A stretch of DNA of 64,000 nt, taken from assembly GCF_902726545.1 (NCBI RefSeq), contig NZ_CACVAD010000012.1, forward strand, positions 38,805-102,804. Reading direction: 5' to 3'. Below, in pieces: positions 39,322 to 50,665 of the stretch. The notes under the pieces were generated by a model that worked only from the letters and a program-made list of their open reading frames with translations, did not search any database and was not told where the DNA came from. The DNA comes from Yersinia artesiana. Lineage in GTDB: Bacteria > Pseudomonadota > Gammaproteobacteria > Enterobacterales > Enterobacteriaceae. The stretch's first letter is position 1. Each line of letters starts with the position of its first letter. The translations under genes and the position numbers were made by a program.

Positions 39322-39808
39322 AATGTGTAATCCTTCTAAATTTCAAAGACAATTATAATCAGGGCACTGAATTGGCTGAGAGGTTTCAGCAAGGCACATC
39401 ATCGATGTGGCCTCACAAGTCGTGCTGATTTCATTTCGTTTTTAATATGCTAACTTCAGCTCAGTGGTTTTAACACTTAACTGATTGTAATGATTAAAAG
39501 GGTAGCAATCCATCAGAAGTGATACTGAGTCAAACAAAAAGGCCCACAGGCGGCAGGCTGTTTGAAAACGCTTAAGTATCAAAATGCTAAATCAAATTGG
39601 TCATCACCCAGATACCCCGACTGAAACAGACTGCGGGGTAGGGTTGCGGTGTTATTACGGCTGGGGTGGGACAGGATTTTATCGGCTGATTGCAGCGTGC
39701 TGAAGGTACAGTTGCAAAGCAGGTTTTGCCACTGGTGGTAATTATCTAAGGTATTGACGGTTTTTATTCTGCTGAAATTGGCGAATACGTCAACGAGACT
39801 TTTGGCGA
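39322..39808. other. Non-coding stretch of 487 bases
   Basis: It contains an inverted repeat TACCCCG / CGGGGTA at 39613-39640 with a 14-base loop and no T run. I see no supported gene, promoter or known repeat otherwise. Confidence 0.4.
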
Positions 39809-39934
39809 CTAGTGATTACTGTAATGCATATGCGGGCCGCCGCCATGTCCGCCACCATGCGGAGGGAAGATACAGCAAGCCGATAGTGCAGAACTTAATA
39901 AAAGTACAGCCAATATGTATGTTGTACGACGCAT
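39809..39934 (-). CDS. Very small His/Gly-rich lipoprotein, 41 residues
   Basis: The frame reads MRRTTYILAVLLLSSALSAC and continues CIFPPHGGGHGGGPHMHYSNH. It is a complete lipoprotein signal (lipobox LSAC, lipidated Cys20) followed by a tail of about 21 residues with four His and eight Gly or Pro in its first half. The ribosome site is weak (GCGAGA). The tail could bind metal ions, which is inference. It is divergent from the DUF2502-like gene, also His/Gly-rich. Confidence 0.5.
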   Translation of the reverse strand: MRRTTYILAVLLLSSALSACCIFPPHGGGHGGGPHMHYSNH

Positions 39935-40185
39935 TATATTTATCTCGCAATTTAATTATGCTACTTAAACTAGAGTGGTGATGATAATTCACTATCAAAG
40001 TAACCATTGTCAGTTGTGCGTTAAGATATGTTAGCAATAGTGCTAAATAATAAACGCTCTAAAATGACTGTATGGATTACGTAAACAGCCTGCAATGAAA
40101 TTGAAAATAAGCAGTTATCCGATAGATGGACTTTATTTGCGCTGATATAAATTTAGCAACTGTTAAATAATATATTCGGATTGAT

Positions 40186-40680
40186 ATGAAAAAGATTATG
40201 CTATTACTGGGCGTCCTGTCATTAATGCCAATGATTGCGCAGGCAGATGTGTCTCTTGACATCAATGTACCCGGTGTCAGTTTACATTTAGGTGATCAAG
40301 ATAAGCGTGGTTATTACTGGGATGGCTACGACTGGCGTCCACCGCAATGGTGGCACGAGCACCGAGGTGGTCATATTGGTGATCGCAATGAGCATGGTTA
40401 TTACTGGGATGGCGGCCGCTGGCAGCGCCCACCGGCACAAGACGGTCATAATCCATTCCGAGGGCCGGAACATGGGAACTCGGGGCATAATAACGGTGGC
40501 TCTCATGATAATCCGCCACAACACAAAGAAAATAATGGGCATGGTCAGCAGGGCCAGAATAATGGGCCGGGTAACAGTGGCAAGCCGGGGGGCCAAAATA
40601 ACCAAGGTGGCCCAAATAATAACGCAGGCCATGGAAACCAGCAGATCTATCCACCGAAAAATAATGGTTACCGTGGATAA
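40186..40680 (+). CDS. Periplasmic DUF2502-like (YpeC-type) protein with Asn/Gly/His-rich tail
   Basis: 164 residues. Signal peptide MKKIMLLLGVLSLMPMIAQA, then SLDINVPGVSLHLGDQDKRG. The motif GDxxxxGYYWDGxxWRPP occurs twice (about residues 35-52 and 62-80), which matches the DUF2502 core. The last 80 residues are low-complexity, rich in Asn, Gly, His and Gln. Function is not known. Because of the repetitive composition other frames here are also open, but only this one has a signal peptide and family motif. Confidence 0.7.
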   Translation: MKKIMLLLGVLSLMPMIAQADVSLDINVPGVSLHLGDQDKRGYYWDGYDWRPPQWWHEHRGGHIGDRNEHGYYWDGGRWQRPPAQDGHNPFRGPEHGNSGHNNGGSHDNPPQHKENNGHGQQGQNNGPGNSGKPGGQNNQGGPNNNAGHGNQQIYPPKNNGYRG

Positions 40681-40689
40681 TAAATAAGC

Positions 40690-40740
40690 GATAACGCTAG
40701 CCTTGCCCCTGAAAACAGTGGCTGTGTTAGCGTTATTCTC
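40690..40740 (+). terminator. Terminator-like hairpin after the DUF2502-like gene
   Basis: ATAACGCTA / TAGCGTTAT, a 9-bp stem with a long loop, then TTCTCC. The T run is weak. Confidence 0.5.
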
Positions 40741-40880
40741 CCAATAAAACATCATCTTCTTTATGCAAAAACTTCCCCTCATCCTCCGAACCTCTTACTA
40801 TCAGTCATAGCAATCAATATTACACTCTGATATTTATCAGATATTTTCAGGTAAATCCTGATGCAACGACCGAGGATGTC

Positions 40881-41888
40881 ATGCAGACCAGTCAGTTATT
40901 TACCGTACTTCAACAACGGCAACAGCAGCGTGATCACCGCTATATCAAAGGGTTGGTTGTGATATTGTTTTTTGCGTTGTTCATGAGCTTATGTGCCGGT
41001 GACATTTGGCTTTGGCCCACTCAGTGGTTTAGTGAAACCGGGCAATTGTTCGTTTGGCAGTTGCGTTTGCCACGAGCCTTGGCAGTGATGATGGTGGGGG
41101 CCAGCCTTGCTGTATCAGGGGCTGTCATGCAGGCGTTGTTTGAAAATCCATTAGCCGAACCTGGTTTGCTCGGCGTGGCAAATGGCGCGGGCGTTGCACT
41201 AGTGATGGCCGTGTTGCTCGGGCATGGATTGCTCCCTATTTGGTTTTTAAGTGCTTGCGCAATCGCAGGGGCGTTATTGATGACGATGCTTTTGCTGGGA
41301 TTCGCCCGCCGACGCTTATTAACCAATGCCCGTTTATTACTGGTTGGGGTGGCATTAGGTATCGTTTGCAGCGCCATCATGACTTGGGCGGTCTATTTCA
41401 GTACCAGTCTCGACCTACGCCAATTAATGTATTGGATGATGGGCGGATTTAGTGGCATTGACTGGCGACATCAGGGGTTGGTGTTCGCACTACTGCCGAT
41501 CGTCCTTTGGCTCTGCTGCCAAGGGCATGTACTTAATTTTATGTCACTGGGTGAGCAACAAGCTCAGCAATTAGGGGTTTCACTTCATCTATGGCGAAAC
41601 TTATTGGTACTCGCTATTGGCTTATTAGTGGGGATTAGTGTTGCCCTGGCCGGAGTAATAAGCTTCATTGGGTTGGTTATCCCGCATATTTTGCGACTAA
41701 CGGGGTTAACCGATCAGCGCCGGCTACTGGTAGGGTGCGCATTAGCCGGAGGGGGGATATTGTTATTAGCTGATATTGTTGCGCGTATCGCCTTATTCTC
41801 AGCAGAATTACCGATTGGTGTGGTGACAGCAACCTTAGGCGCGCCTCTATTTATCTGGTTGCTGACACGTATTAAAGGTGTAAAGTGA
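40881..41888 (+). CDS. btuC: BtuC, vitamin B12 ABC importer permease
   Basis: 335 residues, FecCD-type permease with about ten membrane segments. Typical stretches: [57 protein letters not shown] and [20 protein letters not shown]. Known role: forms the dimeric channel of BtuCD in the inner membrane. It begins the btuC-btuE-btuD operon. No cobalamin riboswitch is evident in the 200 bases upstream. Confidence 0.95.
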   Translation: MQTSQLFTVLQQRQQQRDHRYIKGLVVILFFALFMSLCAGDIWLWPTQWFSETGQLFVWQLRLPRALAVMMVGASLAVSGAVMQALFENPLAEPGLLGVANGAGVALVMAVLLGHGLLPIWFLSACAIAGALLMTMLLLGFARRRLLTNARLLLVGVALGIVCSAIMTWAVYFSTSLDLRQLMYWMMGGFSGIDWRHQGLVFALLPIVLWLCCQGHVLNFMSLGEQQAQQLGVSLHLWRNLLVLAIGLLVGISVALAGVISFIGLVIPHILRLTGLTDQRRLLVGCALAGGGILLLADIVARIALFSAELPIGVVTATLGAPLFIWLLTRIKGVK

Positions 41889-41957
41889 TTTTCCTTACAC
41901 TGACTTGTGTTCCTGTAAGTTCACCTGTTTATTATTGCTGAAATAAGGATACCCCTG

Positions 41958-42512
41958 ATGAGTCATTCAATTTATTCCATCCCAGTAAAAACGATTGAAA
42001 GCCAATCCATTAACCTGGAAAAGTATCAAGGATCGGTTTTGCTGGTGGTCAATGTGGCTTCCCAGTGTGGCTTAACCAAGCAGTATGAAGGGTTGGAAAA
42101 TCTATACAAAACTTATCAGCAGCAGGGTTTTGAAGTATTGGGTTTTCCAAGCAATGAGTTTGCCGGGCAAGAGCCTGGCAGCAATGAGGAAATTCAGGCA
42201 TTCTGTCGCGGAACTTTTGGTGTCGATTTCCCGATGTTTAGCAAAATAGAAGTCAATGGCCCACAACGGCACCCCTTATACCAACATTTAATCGCGGCCA
42301 AACCTGTGGCGGTAAAACCGGAAGGAAGTGAATTCTATCAGCGCTTAGCAAGCAAAGGACGTGAACCAAAACATGCCGGTGACATTTTGTGGAACTTTGA
42401 AAAATTCTTGATTGGTCGAGACGGTACGGTTCTTGAACGTTTTGCTCCCGATATAACGCCAGAAGACCCGATTTTAGTCAATGCTATTACTCGTGCATTG
42501 GCTGCTCACTAA
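41958..42512 (+). CDS. btuE: BtuE, glutathione/thioredoxin-type peroxidase
   Basis: 184 residues. Peroxidase Cys in NVASQCGLTKQYEGLE (about residue 37), Gln in FPSNEFAGQEPGS (about 72) and Trp in DILWNFEKFLIG (about 139). It uses Cys instead of selenocysteine. Known role: reduces hydroperoxides; it is not needed for B12 uptake despite its position between btuC and btuD. Confidence 0.95.
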   Translation: MSHSIYSIPVKTIESQSINLEKYQGSVLLVVNVASQCGLTKQYEGLENLYKTYQQQGFEVLGFPSNEFAGQEPGSNEEIQAFCRGTFGVDFPMFSKIEVNGPQRHPLYQHLIAAKPVAVKPEGSEFYQRLASKGREPKHAGDILWNFEKFLIGRDGTVLERFAPDITPEDPILVNAITRALAAH

Positions 42513-42536
42513 TTTACGGATAAAAGAGTTATTTGA

Positions 42537-43295
42537 ATGCTATTGCAACTTAGCAATGTCACTGTAGATACCCGTCTGGCACCATTTTCTACGCAGGTAA
42601 CTCCTGGGTTGCAAATTCATGTGATAGGCCCGAATGGTGCAGGGAAGAGCACTGTGCTGGCGGCTTTGGCGGGGTTATTGCCTTCGGGGGGAAACATCTC
42701 ACTTGCCGGGAAGGCATTACCTCTCTATTCGGGGGCTGATCTAGCGCGTCTGCGGGCCTATTTATGTCAACAGCAATCGCCTCTGACCATGATGCCGGTC
42801 TTCCAATATCTCTCGCTTTATCAACCCACAGGTGCTTCCTTGGACGCCATTGCGACTACCATTGGCTACCTCTGTGAGAGATTACGCTTAACCGATAAGT
42901 TACCTCGCATGTTGTCACAACTTTCCGGTGGCGAGTGGCAACGGGTTCGTTTGGCCGCTGTTTTTTTACAAGTTTGGCCAGATATTAATCCTGACAGCAA
43001 ATTGCTGCTACTTGATGAGCCATACACTGGCCTTGATGTTGCGCAAAAAGTAGCATTGGACAGCTTATTGCGTGAGTTTTGCTCTGCTGGTCGCAGTGCA
43101 ATCATCAGTGCTCATGACCTGAACCACACCTTGCAACAAGCTGATCAGGTGTGGCTAATGGCGGGTGGAAATGTGCTTGCTCAAGGGAATACCAATAAGG
43201 TGATGCGAGCCAATATACTCTCCGAAGTGTTTGAAGTTGATTTTCAAATACACAATTTTAATCGGCAGAATTGGATTATTACAAAAGATTTTTAA
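42537..43295 (+). CDS. btuD: BtuD, vitamin B12 ABC importer ATPase
   Basis: 252 residues. Walker A GPNGAGKST near residues 33-41, signature LSGGEWQRVRLAA near 127-139 and Walker B LLLLDEPYTGLD near 157-168. Known role: powers BtuC, which works with a periplasmic BtuF encoded elsewhere. It closes the btu operon; the arn control region follows. Confidence 0.95.
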   Translation: MLLQLSNVTVDTRLAPFSTQVTPGLQIHVIGPNGAGKSTVLAALAGLLPSGGNISLAGKALPLYSGADLARLRAYLCQQQSPLTMMPVFQYLSLYQPTGASLDAIATTIGYLCERLRLTDKLPRMLSQLSGGEWQRVRLAAVFLQVWPDINPDSKLLLLDEPYTGLDVAQKVALDSLLREFCSAGRSAIISAHDLNHTLQQADQVWLMAGGNVLAQGNTNKVMRANILSEVFEVDFQIHNFNRQNWIITKDF

Positions 43296-43500
43296 CAGTA
43301 ACATTTGTGCTTATTTGTAACTTCCCTTTCTAACTATATTTATTCATATATAGTTTCTATCCTTATATTTTTATCTCTGATAAAGACAATCAGGCCTGAT
43401 ATTAGTGGCGTTAGGATTGTTACTTTATTGATTTTAATGATAAAAATATAACTTCAGCCTTAAATACTTACACCTAATATTACTGCAGATAAAATCCTAT

Positions 43501-43517
43501 CTTAAGGTTTATTTAAG
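43501..43517 (+). promoter_or_regulatory. PmrA box of the arn operon
   Basis: CTTAAG-GTTTA-TTTAAG is a perfect match to the PmrA consensus YTTAAK-N5-YTTAAK, about 120 bases before arnB. Known: PmrA activates arn in Yersinia and Salmonella in response to iron, aluminium or low pH. Confidence 0.85.
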
Positions 43518-43567
43518 GTTAGTGAACTAGACTTCATATTCAGCCAAGAGTGAGTTTATCTGAGTAG

Positions 43568-43584
43568 CGTTTAGTTTCCGTTAA
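43568..43584 (+). promoter_or_regulatory. Possible PhoP box of the arn operon
   Basis: CGTTTA-GTTTC-CGTTAA resembles the PhoP repeat TGTTTA-N5-TGTTTA with 5/6 and 4/6 matches, about 55 bases before arnB. Direct PhoP control of arn is known for Y. pestis, but this match is weak. Confidence 0.35.
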
Positions 43585-43636
43585 CTTACAGGGGAATATA
43601 GTTTCCCGAAGAGCCAAGTATCCTGGGAATTTTTCA

Positions 43637-44785
43637 ATGCAGAATTTTTTGCCTTTCTCTCGTCCAGCTATTGGTCAGGACGAAATTAATGCGGTAGTGA
43701 ATGTACTAGGCTCAGGTTGGATCACCACAGGCCCTCAGAATCAACAGTTGGAAACCGATTTTTGTGCAGCATTTGGCTGCAAACATGCGATTGCCGTCTG
43801 CTCTGCCACGGCGGGTATGCATATTACGCTGATGGCGTTAGGGATTGGCCCTGGTGATGAGGTGATTACGCCGTCTCAGACGTGGGTTTCAACCATTAAT
43901 ATGATTGTGTTGCTCGGTGCTGAACCCGTCATGGTAGATATAGACCGCGACACATTAATGGTGAATGCGGCTGATATCGAAGCAGCCATCACCGCCAAAA
44001 CCAAAGCCATTATTCCGGTGCATTATGCAGGAGCACCTTGCGATCTTGATGCCTTGCGCCATATTGCTCAGCAACACAACATCCCACTGATTGAAGATGC
44101 GGCTCATGCCGTTGGTACAGGTTACGGAGAGCAGTGGGTTGGCGAGAAAGGTACTGCCATTTTCTCTTTCCACGCTATCAAGAACATTACCTGCGCTGAA
44201 GGTGGTTTAATTGCCACCGATGATGATGAACTGGCTGCCAGAGTGCGTCGGCTCAAATTTCATGGTTTGGGGGTGGATGCTTTCGATCGCCAAATTCAAG
44301 GACGTAGCCCACAGGCTGAAGTCGTCGAGCCGGGGTATAAATACAACTTATCGGATATTCACGCCGCTATTGCTGTTGTTCAACTCCAACGCTTAGCTGA
44401 AATCAATGCTCGGCGTCAGGCCCTGGTCGCTCGTTATCATCAAGCATTAGCCGATTCGCCCTTGCAACCGTTAGCGGTTCCTGATTATGCCCATCAACAT
44501 GCCTGGCATCTTTTTATGGTGCGGGTTGATGAAGAGCGTTGTGGTATTGACCGCGATTCACTGATGGCACGATTGAAAGACGTAGGCATAGGTAGTGGCC
44601 TGCATTTTCGCGCAGCACATACCCAGAAATATTATCGCGAGCGCTACCCCTCTTTGCATTTACCCAATACCGAGTGGAATTCCGCCAGATTATGCACATT
44701 GCCTCTTTTCCCCGACATGCTGGACAGTGATGTTGATCGGGTAGTGGATGCATTGGCAACAATTATAGGGCCGCACCGTGTCTGA
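43637..44785 (+). CDS. arnB: ArnB, UDP-4-amino-4-deoxy-L-arabinose aminotransferase
   Basis: 382 residues. DegT/AroC aminotransferase fold with [15 protein letters not shown], the PLP lysine in [15 protein letters not shown] (about residue 182) and [17 protein letters not shown]. Known role: transfers an amino group to UDP-4-ketopentose to make UDP-L-Ara4N, used to mask lipid A phosphates. It is first in arnBCADTEF. Confidence 0.95.
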   Translation: MQNFLPFSRPAIGQDEINAVVNVLGSGWITTGPQNQQLETDFCAAFGCKHAIAVCSATAGMHITLMALGIGPGDEVITPSQTWVSTINMIVLLGAEPVMVDIDRDTLMVNAADIEAAITAKTKAIIPVHYAGAPCDLDALRHIAQQHNIPLIEDAAHAVGTGYGEQWVGEKGTAIFSFHAIKNITCAEGGLIATDDDELAARVRRLKFHGLGVDAFDRQIQGRSPQAEVVEPGYKYNLSDIHAAIAVVQLQRLAEINARRQALVARYHQALADSPLQPLAVPDYAHQHAWHLFMVRVDEERCGIDRDSLMARLKDVGIGSGLHFRAAHTQKYYRERYPSLHLPNTEWNSARLCTLPLFPDMLDSDVDRVVDALATIIGPHRV

Positions 44786-45761
44786 AAGTGAAAAAATAAA
44801 GAAAGTCTCAATTGTTATCCCTGTTTATAACGAGCAAGAAAGTTTGCCCGCATTAATAGAGAGAACGTCGGCGGCCTGTAAATTACTGACTCAACCCTAT
44901 GAGATTATTCTGGTTGATGATGGTAGCAGTGACACTTCAGCCGAGCTTTTAACGGTGGCAGCGAATGAGCCAGAGAGTCATATCATTGCGGTTTTACTCA
45001 ATCGTAATTATGGCCAGCATTCAGCCATTATGGCCGGGTTCAATCAGGTCAGTGGCGATTTGATCATTACACTTGATGCTGACTTGCAAAACCCACCGGA
45101 GGAGATCCCACGGCTGGTGAGTGTCGCTGAAGAGGGCTATGACGTGGTGGGCACTGTGCGCGCGAATCGTCAAGATTCGTTATTCCGCAAAACAGCTTCC
45201 CGCATGATCAATATGATGATTCAACGTGCTACGGGGAAATCAATGGGCGATTATGGTTGCATGCTACGCGCCTATCGCCGCCATATTGTTGAAGCAATGT
45301 TACACTGTCACGAACGCAGTACCTTTATTCCTATTCTGGCAAATACATTTGCCCGCCGCACGACAGAGATTACCGTTCATCACGCAGAACGTGAGTTTGG
45401 TGATTCAAAATACAGCCTGATGAAACTCATCAATCTGATGTATGACTTGATTACTTGCCTAACAACAACACCATTACGTTTATTAAGTCTGGTTGGCAGT
45501 GTCATTGCGCTTTCTGGTTTCACTCTTGCCGTGTTGTTAGTGGCTTTACGCTTAGTATTTGGCCCTGAATGGGCCGGCGGCGGCGTCTTTACGCTATTTG
45601 CCGTGTTATTTATGTTCATTGGTGCCCAGTTTGTTGGTATGGGGTTACTCGGTGAATATATCGGTCGTATCTATAACGATGTCCGTGCGCGTCCGCGTTA
45701 TTTCATACAGAAAGTGGTCAGCGCTGAGCAGACCGAAAATAATCAGGAAGTAGAAAAATGA
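44778..45761 (+). CDS. arnC: ArnC, undecaprenyl-phosphate L-Ara4FN transferase
   Basis: 327 residues, GTG start at 44778, overlapping arnB by 8 bases. GT2 glycosyltransferase domain ([34 protein letters not shown]) followed by two C-terminal membrane segments (residues about 235-256 and 268-290). Known role: puts the formylated aminoarabinose on undecaprenyl phosphate on the inner face of the inner membrane. Confidence 0.95.
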   Translation: MSESEKIKKVSIVIPVYNEQESLPALIERTSAACKLLTQPYEIILVDDGSSDTSAELLTVAANEPESHIIAVLLNRNYGQHSAIMAGFNQVSGDLIITLDADLQNPPEEIPRLVSVAEEGYDVVGTVRANRQDSLFRKTASRMINMMIQRATGKSMGDYGCMLRAYRRHIVEAMLHCHERSTFIPILANTFARRTTEITVHHAEREFGDSKYSLMKLINLMYDLITCLTTTPLRLLSLVGSVIALSGFTLAVLLVALRLVFGPEWAGGGVFTLFAVLFMFIGAQFVGMGLLGEYIGRIYNDVRARPRYFIQKVVSAEQTENNQEVEK

Positions 45762-47761
45762 AAGCGATTGTATTTGCCTATCACGATATTGGTTGTGTCG
45801 GTCTGAAAGCCCTTGCTGATGCTGGTTATGATATTCAGGCGGTATTTACCCATACTGACTCTCCCAACGAGAATCGCTTTTTCTCTTCTGTGGCCAGAGT
45901 GGCTGCGGAGCTAGAGCTTCCGGTATTTGCGCCAGAAGATGTTAACCATCCGCTGTGGATTGAGCGCATTCAGCAGTTACAGCCCGATATTATTTTCTCT
46001 TTCTATTATCGCCATATGCTGTGTGATGACATTTTGTCCTCGGCTCCGCGTGGAGGGTTCAATTTACATGGGTCCTTATTACCAAAATACCGCGGGAGAG
46101 CGCCGATTAACTGGGTTTTGGTTAATGGTGAGACGCAAACTGGTGTGACCTTGCACCAAATGGTGAAAAAAGCCGATGCCGGGCCGATTGTCGGGCAGCA
46201 TAAGGTCATGATTTGTGCAGAAGATACCGCGTTAACACTGCATACAAAAATGCGCGATGCGGCTCAAGAGTTGCTGTGTGACTTACTGCCTAAAATGAAA
46301 AATACCTCATTGCCTCTAATGCCGCAAAAAGAAGCGGAAGCAAGCTATTTTGGTCGTCGCACGGCGGATGATGGTGCGATTCATTGGCACAAATCAGCCT
46401 CGGCAATCAACAATCTGGTACGAGCAGTGACTGAACCTTATCCCGGTGCATTCAGTTACCTTGGGCAACGCAAATTGATCATCTGGCGTTCACGGCCACT
46501 CACTATTGCCCATGGCAAGCTACCGGGTACGGTATTATCCACAGCGCCATTAGTGGTGGCTTGTGGCGAAGGTGCATTGGAGATTGTTACTGGGCAAGAC
46601 GAAGGGGGGCTATATGTCCAGGGTAACCGTCTGGCACAGGAAATGGGAATTGTCACTGATATCCGTCTGGGCAATAAACCAAGCCAGAAACTGAAAAGGC
46701 GCACACGTGTATTGATCTTAGGCGTAAACGGTTTCATTGGTAACCATTTAACTGAGCGCTTGTTACAGGATGATCGCTATGAAGTTTATGGTTTAGACAT
46801 CGGTTCTGATGCCATCTGCCGTTTTCTGGATAACCCTAATTTCCATTTTGTTGAGGGTGACATCAGTATTCATTCCGAATGGATTGAATACCACATTAAA
46901 AAATGTGACGTTATCTTGCCCTTGGTGGCTATTGCGACCCCCATCGAATACACCCGAAATCCACTGCGTGTTTTCGAATTGGATTTTGAAGAAAACCTAA
47001 AAATTGTTCGTGATTGTGTTAAATACAATAAGCGTATTATCTTCCCATCTACGTCCGAAGTGTATGGTATGTGTGACGATAAAGAGTTCGATGAGGATAG
47101 TTCGCGGCTTATTGTTGGGCCAATCAATAAACAGCGTTGGATTTACTCGGTCTCCAAACAATTGTTGGATCGTGTTATTTGGGCTTATGGCGCGAAAGAA
47201 AACCTGAAATTTACATTGTTCCGTCCATTCAATTGGATGGGGCCACGGTTGGATAACCTTGATGCCGCTCGTATTGGGAGTTCCCGTGCCATTACACAGC
47301 TCATTTTAAATCTGGTCGAAGGTTCGCCAATTAAACTTGTCGATGGTGGGGAGCAAAAACGCTGCTTTACAGATATTCATGATGGTATCGAAGCACTGTT
47401 CCGTATTATTGAAAACCGTGATGGCGCTTGTGATGGTCAGATAATTAATATTGGTAACCCGACGAATGAAGCCAGCATTCGCGAATTGGCAGAAATGCTA
47501 TTACGGTGTTTTGAAAAACATGAATTACGCCATAACTTCCCGCCGTTTGCTGGATTTAAGGATATTGAAAGCAGTGCATATTATGGTAAAGGCTATCAGG
47601 ATGTAGAATACCGCACACCCAGTATCCGCAATGCGCGCCGCATTCTACAGTGGCAGCCGGAAATTGCTTTGGAGCAAACAGTCACGGAAACTTTAGATTT
47701 CTTCCTACGTGGCGTTGTACTTGAGCAAAATAAAACCGCGAAGGATGAGCATCACCTATGA
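45758..47761 (+). CDS. arnA: ArnA, bifunctional UDP-L-Ara4N formyltransferase / UDP-glucuronate decarboxylase
   Basis: 667 residues, the usual length. The N-terminal formyltransferase (about 1-305) has the [17 protein letters not shown] motif with catalytic His near residue 104. The C-terminal dehydrogenase (about 315-660) has [15 protein letters not shown] (NAD site) and [10 protein letters not shown] with [10 protein letters not shown] (Tyr-x-x-x-Lys). Known role: oxidative decarboxylation of UDP-GlcA, then N-formylation of UDP-L-Ara4N. It overlaps arnC and arnD by 4 bases each. Confidence 0.96.
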   Translation: MKAIVFAYHDIGCVGLKALADAGYDIQAVFTHTDSPNENRFFSSVARVAAELELPVFAPEDVNHPLWIERIQQLQPDIIFSFYYRHMLCDDILSSAPRGGFNLHGSLLPKYRGRAPINWVLVNGETQTGVTLHQMVKKADAGPIVGQHKVMICAEDTALTLHTKMRDAAQELLCDLLPKMKNTSLPLMPQKEAEASYFGRRTADDGAIHWHKSASAINNLVRAVTEPYPGAFSYLGQRKLIIWRSRPLTIAHGKLPGTVLSTAPLVVACGEGALEIVTGQDEGGLYVQGNRLAQEMGIVTDIRLGNKPSQKLKRRTRVLILGVNGFIGNHLTERLLQDDRYEVYGLDIGSDAICRFLDNPNFHFVEGDISIHSEWIEYHIKKCDVILPLVAIATPIEYTRNPLRVFELDFEENLKIVRDCVKYNKRIIFPSTSEVYGMCDDKEFDEDSSRLIVGPINKQRWIYSVSKQLLDRVIWAYGAKENLKFTLFRPFNWMGPRLDNLDAARIGSSRAITQLILNLVEGSPIKLVDGGEQKRCFTDIHDGIEALFRIIENRDGACDGQIINIGNPTNEASIRELAEMLLRCFEKHELRHNFPPFAGFKDIESSAYYGKGYQDVEYRTPSIRNARRILQWQPEIALEQTVTETLDFFLRGVVLEQNKTAKDEHHL

Positions 47762-48663
47762 AGCAAGTTGGCCTGAGGATTGATGTAGATACCTACCGAG
47801 GAACAAAGGAAGGTGTGCCATCATTGCTTGCTGTACTGGAAAAATATGATATTAGTGCCAGTTTTTTTTTCAGTGTCGGGCCGGATAATATGGGGCGGCA
47901 TTTATGGCGCCTTTTCCGTCCTCGTTTTTTGTGGAAAATGCTGCGTTCTAATGCTGCCTCGCTTTATGGTTGGGATATATTGCTAGCCGGTACCGCCTGG
48001 CCAGGTAAGCAAATTGCCAAAGACTTTGGCCCACTGATGAAGGCAACATTGCAGGCCGGTCATGAAGTGGGGTTACATGCCTGGGACCATCAGGGCTGGC
48101 AAGCTAAAGTCGCAACCTGGTCAGAACAGCAATTAACCGAGCAGGTACAATTGGGCATTGATGCATTACAAAATAGCATTCAGCAACCAGTGACCTGTTC
48201 TGCGGCGGCGGGCTGGCGTGCTGATGAACGTGTTCTGGCGGTTAAGCAGTTGTTCTCATTCAGCTATAACAGTGATTGTCGCGGAACCCATCCTTTTCGC
48301 CCACTATTGCCTGATGGCCGTCTTGGTAGCGTGCAAATTCCCGTTACGTTACCGACTTACGACGAAGTTGTTGGTAGCGAAGTTCGAGCCGAAGATTTTA
48401 ATAATTTTATTTTGAACGCCATCTCCCATGACCATGGTGTGCCGGTTTATACCATTCATGCAGAAGTCGAAGGAATGTCGCAGGCATTAATGTTCGAACA
48501 ATTATTAGTCATGGCGAAAGAGCGCGGTATTCAATTTTGTGCTCTTGGCTCGTTATTGCCCGAAAATTTAGATTCACTCCCTATGGGTAAAGTCGTGCGT
48601 GCAGCCTTTCCTGGAAGGGAAGGTTGGTTAGGGTGTCAGGTAGAATTAAAGGATGCACAATGA
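47758..48663 (+). CDS. arnD: ArnD, undecaprenyl-phosphate L-Ara4FN deformylase
   Basis: 301 residues. NodB-type polysaccharide deacetylase fold: [17 protein letters not shown] (metal-binding Asp) and [14 protein letters not shown] with two His near residues 105-110. Known role: removes the formyl group on undecaprenyl-P-Ara4FN before flipping. It overlaps arnA by 4 and arnT by 4 bases, so expression is tightly coupled. Confidence 0.95.
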   Translation: MKQVGLRIDVDTYRGTKEGVPSLLAVLEKYDISASFFFSVGPDNMGRHLWRLFRPRFLWKMLRSNAASLYGWDILLAGTAWPGKQIAKDFGPLMKATLQAGHEVGLHAWDHQGWQAKVATWSEQQLTEQVQLGIDALQNSIQQPVTCSAAAGWRADERVLAVKQLFSFSYNSDCRGTHPFRPLLPDGRLGSVQIPVTLPTYDEVVGSEVRAEDFNNFILNAISHDHGVPVYTIHAEVEGMSQALMFEQLLVMAKERGIQFCALGSLLPENLDSLPMGKVVRAAFPGREGWLGCQVELKDAQ

Positions 48664-50324
48664 GGCTATTAAAAGGCAGTTACGCAGTGCTGTTGGCGCT
48701 GTTTTTTGCTTTGGTTTATCTGTTACCTATTAATAGTCGTTTATTATGGCAACCGGACGAAACACGATACGCTGAAATAAGCCGGGAAATGTTACAGCGC
48801 GGTGACTGGGTAGTCCCGCATTTGCTGGGGATTCGTTATTTTGAAAAGCCTATCGCGGGCTATTGGTTTAATAATATTAGCCAGTGGATCTTTGGTGATA
48901 CTAATTTCGCCGTAAGATTCGGTTCAATATTTAGCACCGCCCTGAGTGCAGTATTAGTTTATTGGCTGGCAATGTTATTATGGCGTAATCGTTCCACCTC
49001 ATTTTTAGCAGCATTAATTTACCTCTCTATGCTGCTGGTATTCAGTATTGGCACTTATGCCGTACTGGATCCGATGATTTCATTGTGGCTAACCGCTTCA
49101 ATGGTCTGTTTTTATCTCACGCTGCGAGCAGAAACGGCAAAACAAAAAGCAGGGGCCTATCTTCTGCTCGGTTTAGCTTGCGGTATGGGTTTTATGACCA
49201 AGGGTTTTTTGGCCTTAGCGGTACCGGTTATTTCGGTATTGCCGATTGTCATTCAGCAAAAAAGAGTAAAAGATCTCATTATTTTTGGCCCAATAGCCAT
49301 TGTAGGGGCCGTGATATTGAGCTTGCCTTGGGCATTAGCGATTGCTCAGCGCGAACCTGACTTTTGGCATTATTTTTTCTGGGTTGAACATATTCAGCGT
49401 TTTGCCGAGAAAGATGCTCAACATAAAGCTCCTGGTTGGTATTACTTGCCTATTTTATGCCTTGGTGTCTTGCCGTGGTTGGGACTATTACCAGGGGCCT
49501 TACTTAAAGGATGGCGTGAACGGATTGCCAGGCCGGAGTTATTTTTTTTACTCAGTTGGGTATTAATGCCGCTGATTTTCTTCAGCGTCGCCAAAGGCAA
49601 GCTTCCGACATATATCCTACCCTGTATGGCACCGTTATCTTTATTAATGGCAGCATACGCCACCGATTGTGCTTATAATATGCACATGCGCGCACTGAAA
49701 ATTAATGGTGCGATTAACCTTATTTTTGGATTTATTTGTGCGCTGGCTATTTTAGTTATTGGTATGGGGTGGGTCGGGCATTTTGTGGCTTATGGGCCAC
49801 AAGAGCATCAAAAAGTTATTCTTGCGGTACTTGCTTTTGCTGGGTGGGGCATAGTCGGTTTTGCGACAGTGCGGAATAATGCTCGTCATTGGCGTTGGGC
49901 TGCTGCATGTCCGTTGTTATTTATATTGCTCGTTGGCTATTTGATTCCACAACAAGTCATCGACTCCAAACAGCCACAAAATTTTATTCAGCGTAATTTT
50001 GATGAACTCAATAGCAGCCGTTATGTGGCGACAGACAGTGTAGGTGTCGCAGCTGGATTAGCGTGGGAGTTGAAACGTAGCGATATTTTGATGTTCAGCG
50101 AGAAGGGTGAGTTATTTTACGGGCTGAGTTATGCCGACAGTGGAGATCACTACATAAGTGCACAAGATTTTAGCGACTGGCTGGCACATGCAAGGCAACA
50201 AGGGAATGTATCGCTGGTAATTCAATTATCCCGTAATGAAAAAATACCGGATAGTCTGCCAGCCGCGGATAAGGTTAACCTGATGAATCGTCTGGCACTG
50301 TTGTGGTACAAGAAAACACCATGA
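48660..50324 (+). CDS. arnT: ArnT, lipid A L-Ara4N transferase
   Basis: 554 residues from the ATG at 48660 ([16 protein letters not shown]), the family length. The open frame extends 12 codons upstream inside arnD, but without family similarity. GT83 protein with about 12-13 membrane segments; the first periplasmic loop has the catalytic pattern [16 protein letters not shown]. Known role: adds L-Ara4N to lipid A on the periplasmic side, which lowers binding of polymyxin and cationic peptides. Confidence 0.94.
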   Translation: MRLLKGSYAVLLALFFALVYLLPINSRLLWQPDETRYAEISREMLQRGDWVVPHLLGIRYFEKPIAGYWFNNISQWIFGDTNFAVRFGSIFSTALSAVLVYWLAMLLWRNRSTSFLAALIYLSMLLVFSIGTYAVLDPMISLWLTASMVCFYLTLRAETAKQKAGAYLLLGLACGMGFMTKGFLALAVPVISVLPIVIQQKRVKDLIIFGPIAIVGAVILSLPWALAIAQREPDFWHYFFWVEHIQRFAEKDAQHKAPGWYYLPILCLGVLPWLGLLPGALLKGWRERIARPELFFLLSWVLMPLIFFSVAKGKLPTYILPCMAPLSLLMAAYATDCAYNMHMRALKINGAINLIFGFICALAILVIGMGWVGHFVAYGPQEHQKVILAVLAFAGWGIVGFATVRNNARHWRWAAACPLLFILLVGYLIPQQVIDSKQPQNFIQRNFDELNSSRYVATDSVGVAAGLAWELKRSDILMFSEKGELFYGLSYADSGDHYISAQDFSDWLAHARQQGNVSLVIQLSRNEKIPDSLPAADKVNLMNRLALLWYKKTP

Positions 50325-50665
50325 CAAACTACCTGCTATTGATAATGGTGAGTTTATTGACTTGTGCGGGGCAGTTATGTCAGAAGCAAGCCGTGCAATG
50401 TTGGACGCTGCCTCAAGAAGAACGATTGGCTCCAACATTGCGCTGGCTTATTAGTGCCGCTTTATTACTCGGTTTGGGGATGTTGTTGTGGCTAGGTTTA
50501 CTGCAACATTTACCTTTGAGTGTCGCTTATCCAATCCTCAGTTTTAATTTCGTGCTGGTGACCTTGGCGGCCCAATTTTTTTATGGTGAGAAAGCGACTT
50601 CCCGCCATTGGATAGGAATTGCTTCCATTATGTTTGGCATTCTTTTGATTAGTTGGCATCTATGA
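50321..50665 (+). CDS. arnE: ArnE, undecaprenyl-P-Ara4N flippase subunit
   Basis: 114 residues from the ATG at 50321, overlapping the arnT stop as ATGA. It has an EmrE-like small multidrug-resistance fold of four membrane segments ([20 protein letters not shown] at the start, [22 protein letters not shown] in the middle). Known role: with ArnF flips the lipid carrier to the periplasm. The longer frame starting six codons earlier is not needed. Confidence 0.92.
   Translation: MTNYLLLIMVSLLTCAGQLCQKQAVQCWTLPQEERLAPTLRWLISAALLLGLGMLLWLGLLQHLPLSVAYPILSFNFVLVTLAAQFFYGEKATSRHWIGIASIMFGILLISWHL

Larger units (their letters stand above)
43296..43636 (+). promoter_or_regulatory. arn operon control region
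   Basis: This 341-base AT-rich gap lies between btuD and arnB. It holds a PmrA box at 43501-43517 and a PhoP-like repeat at 43568-43584. I see no terminator for btuD that is convincing and no further gene. Confidence 0.6.

Noticed and set aside
40277..40782. Long ORFs in other frames over the DUF2502-like gene
   Set aside because: They are open only because the DNA is repetitive (Asn/Gly/His codons); none has a plausible signal or family motif.
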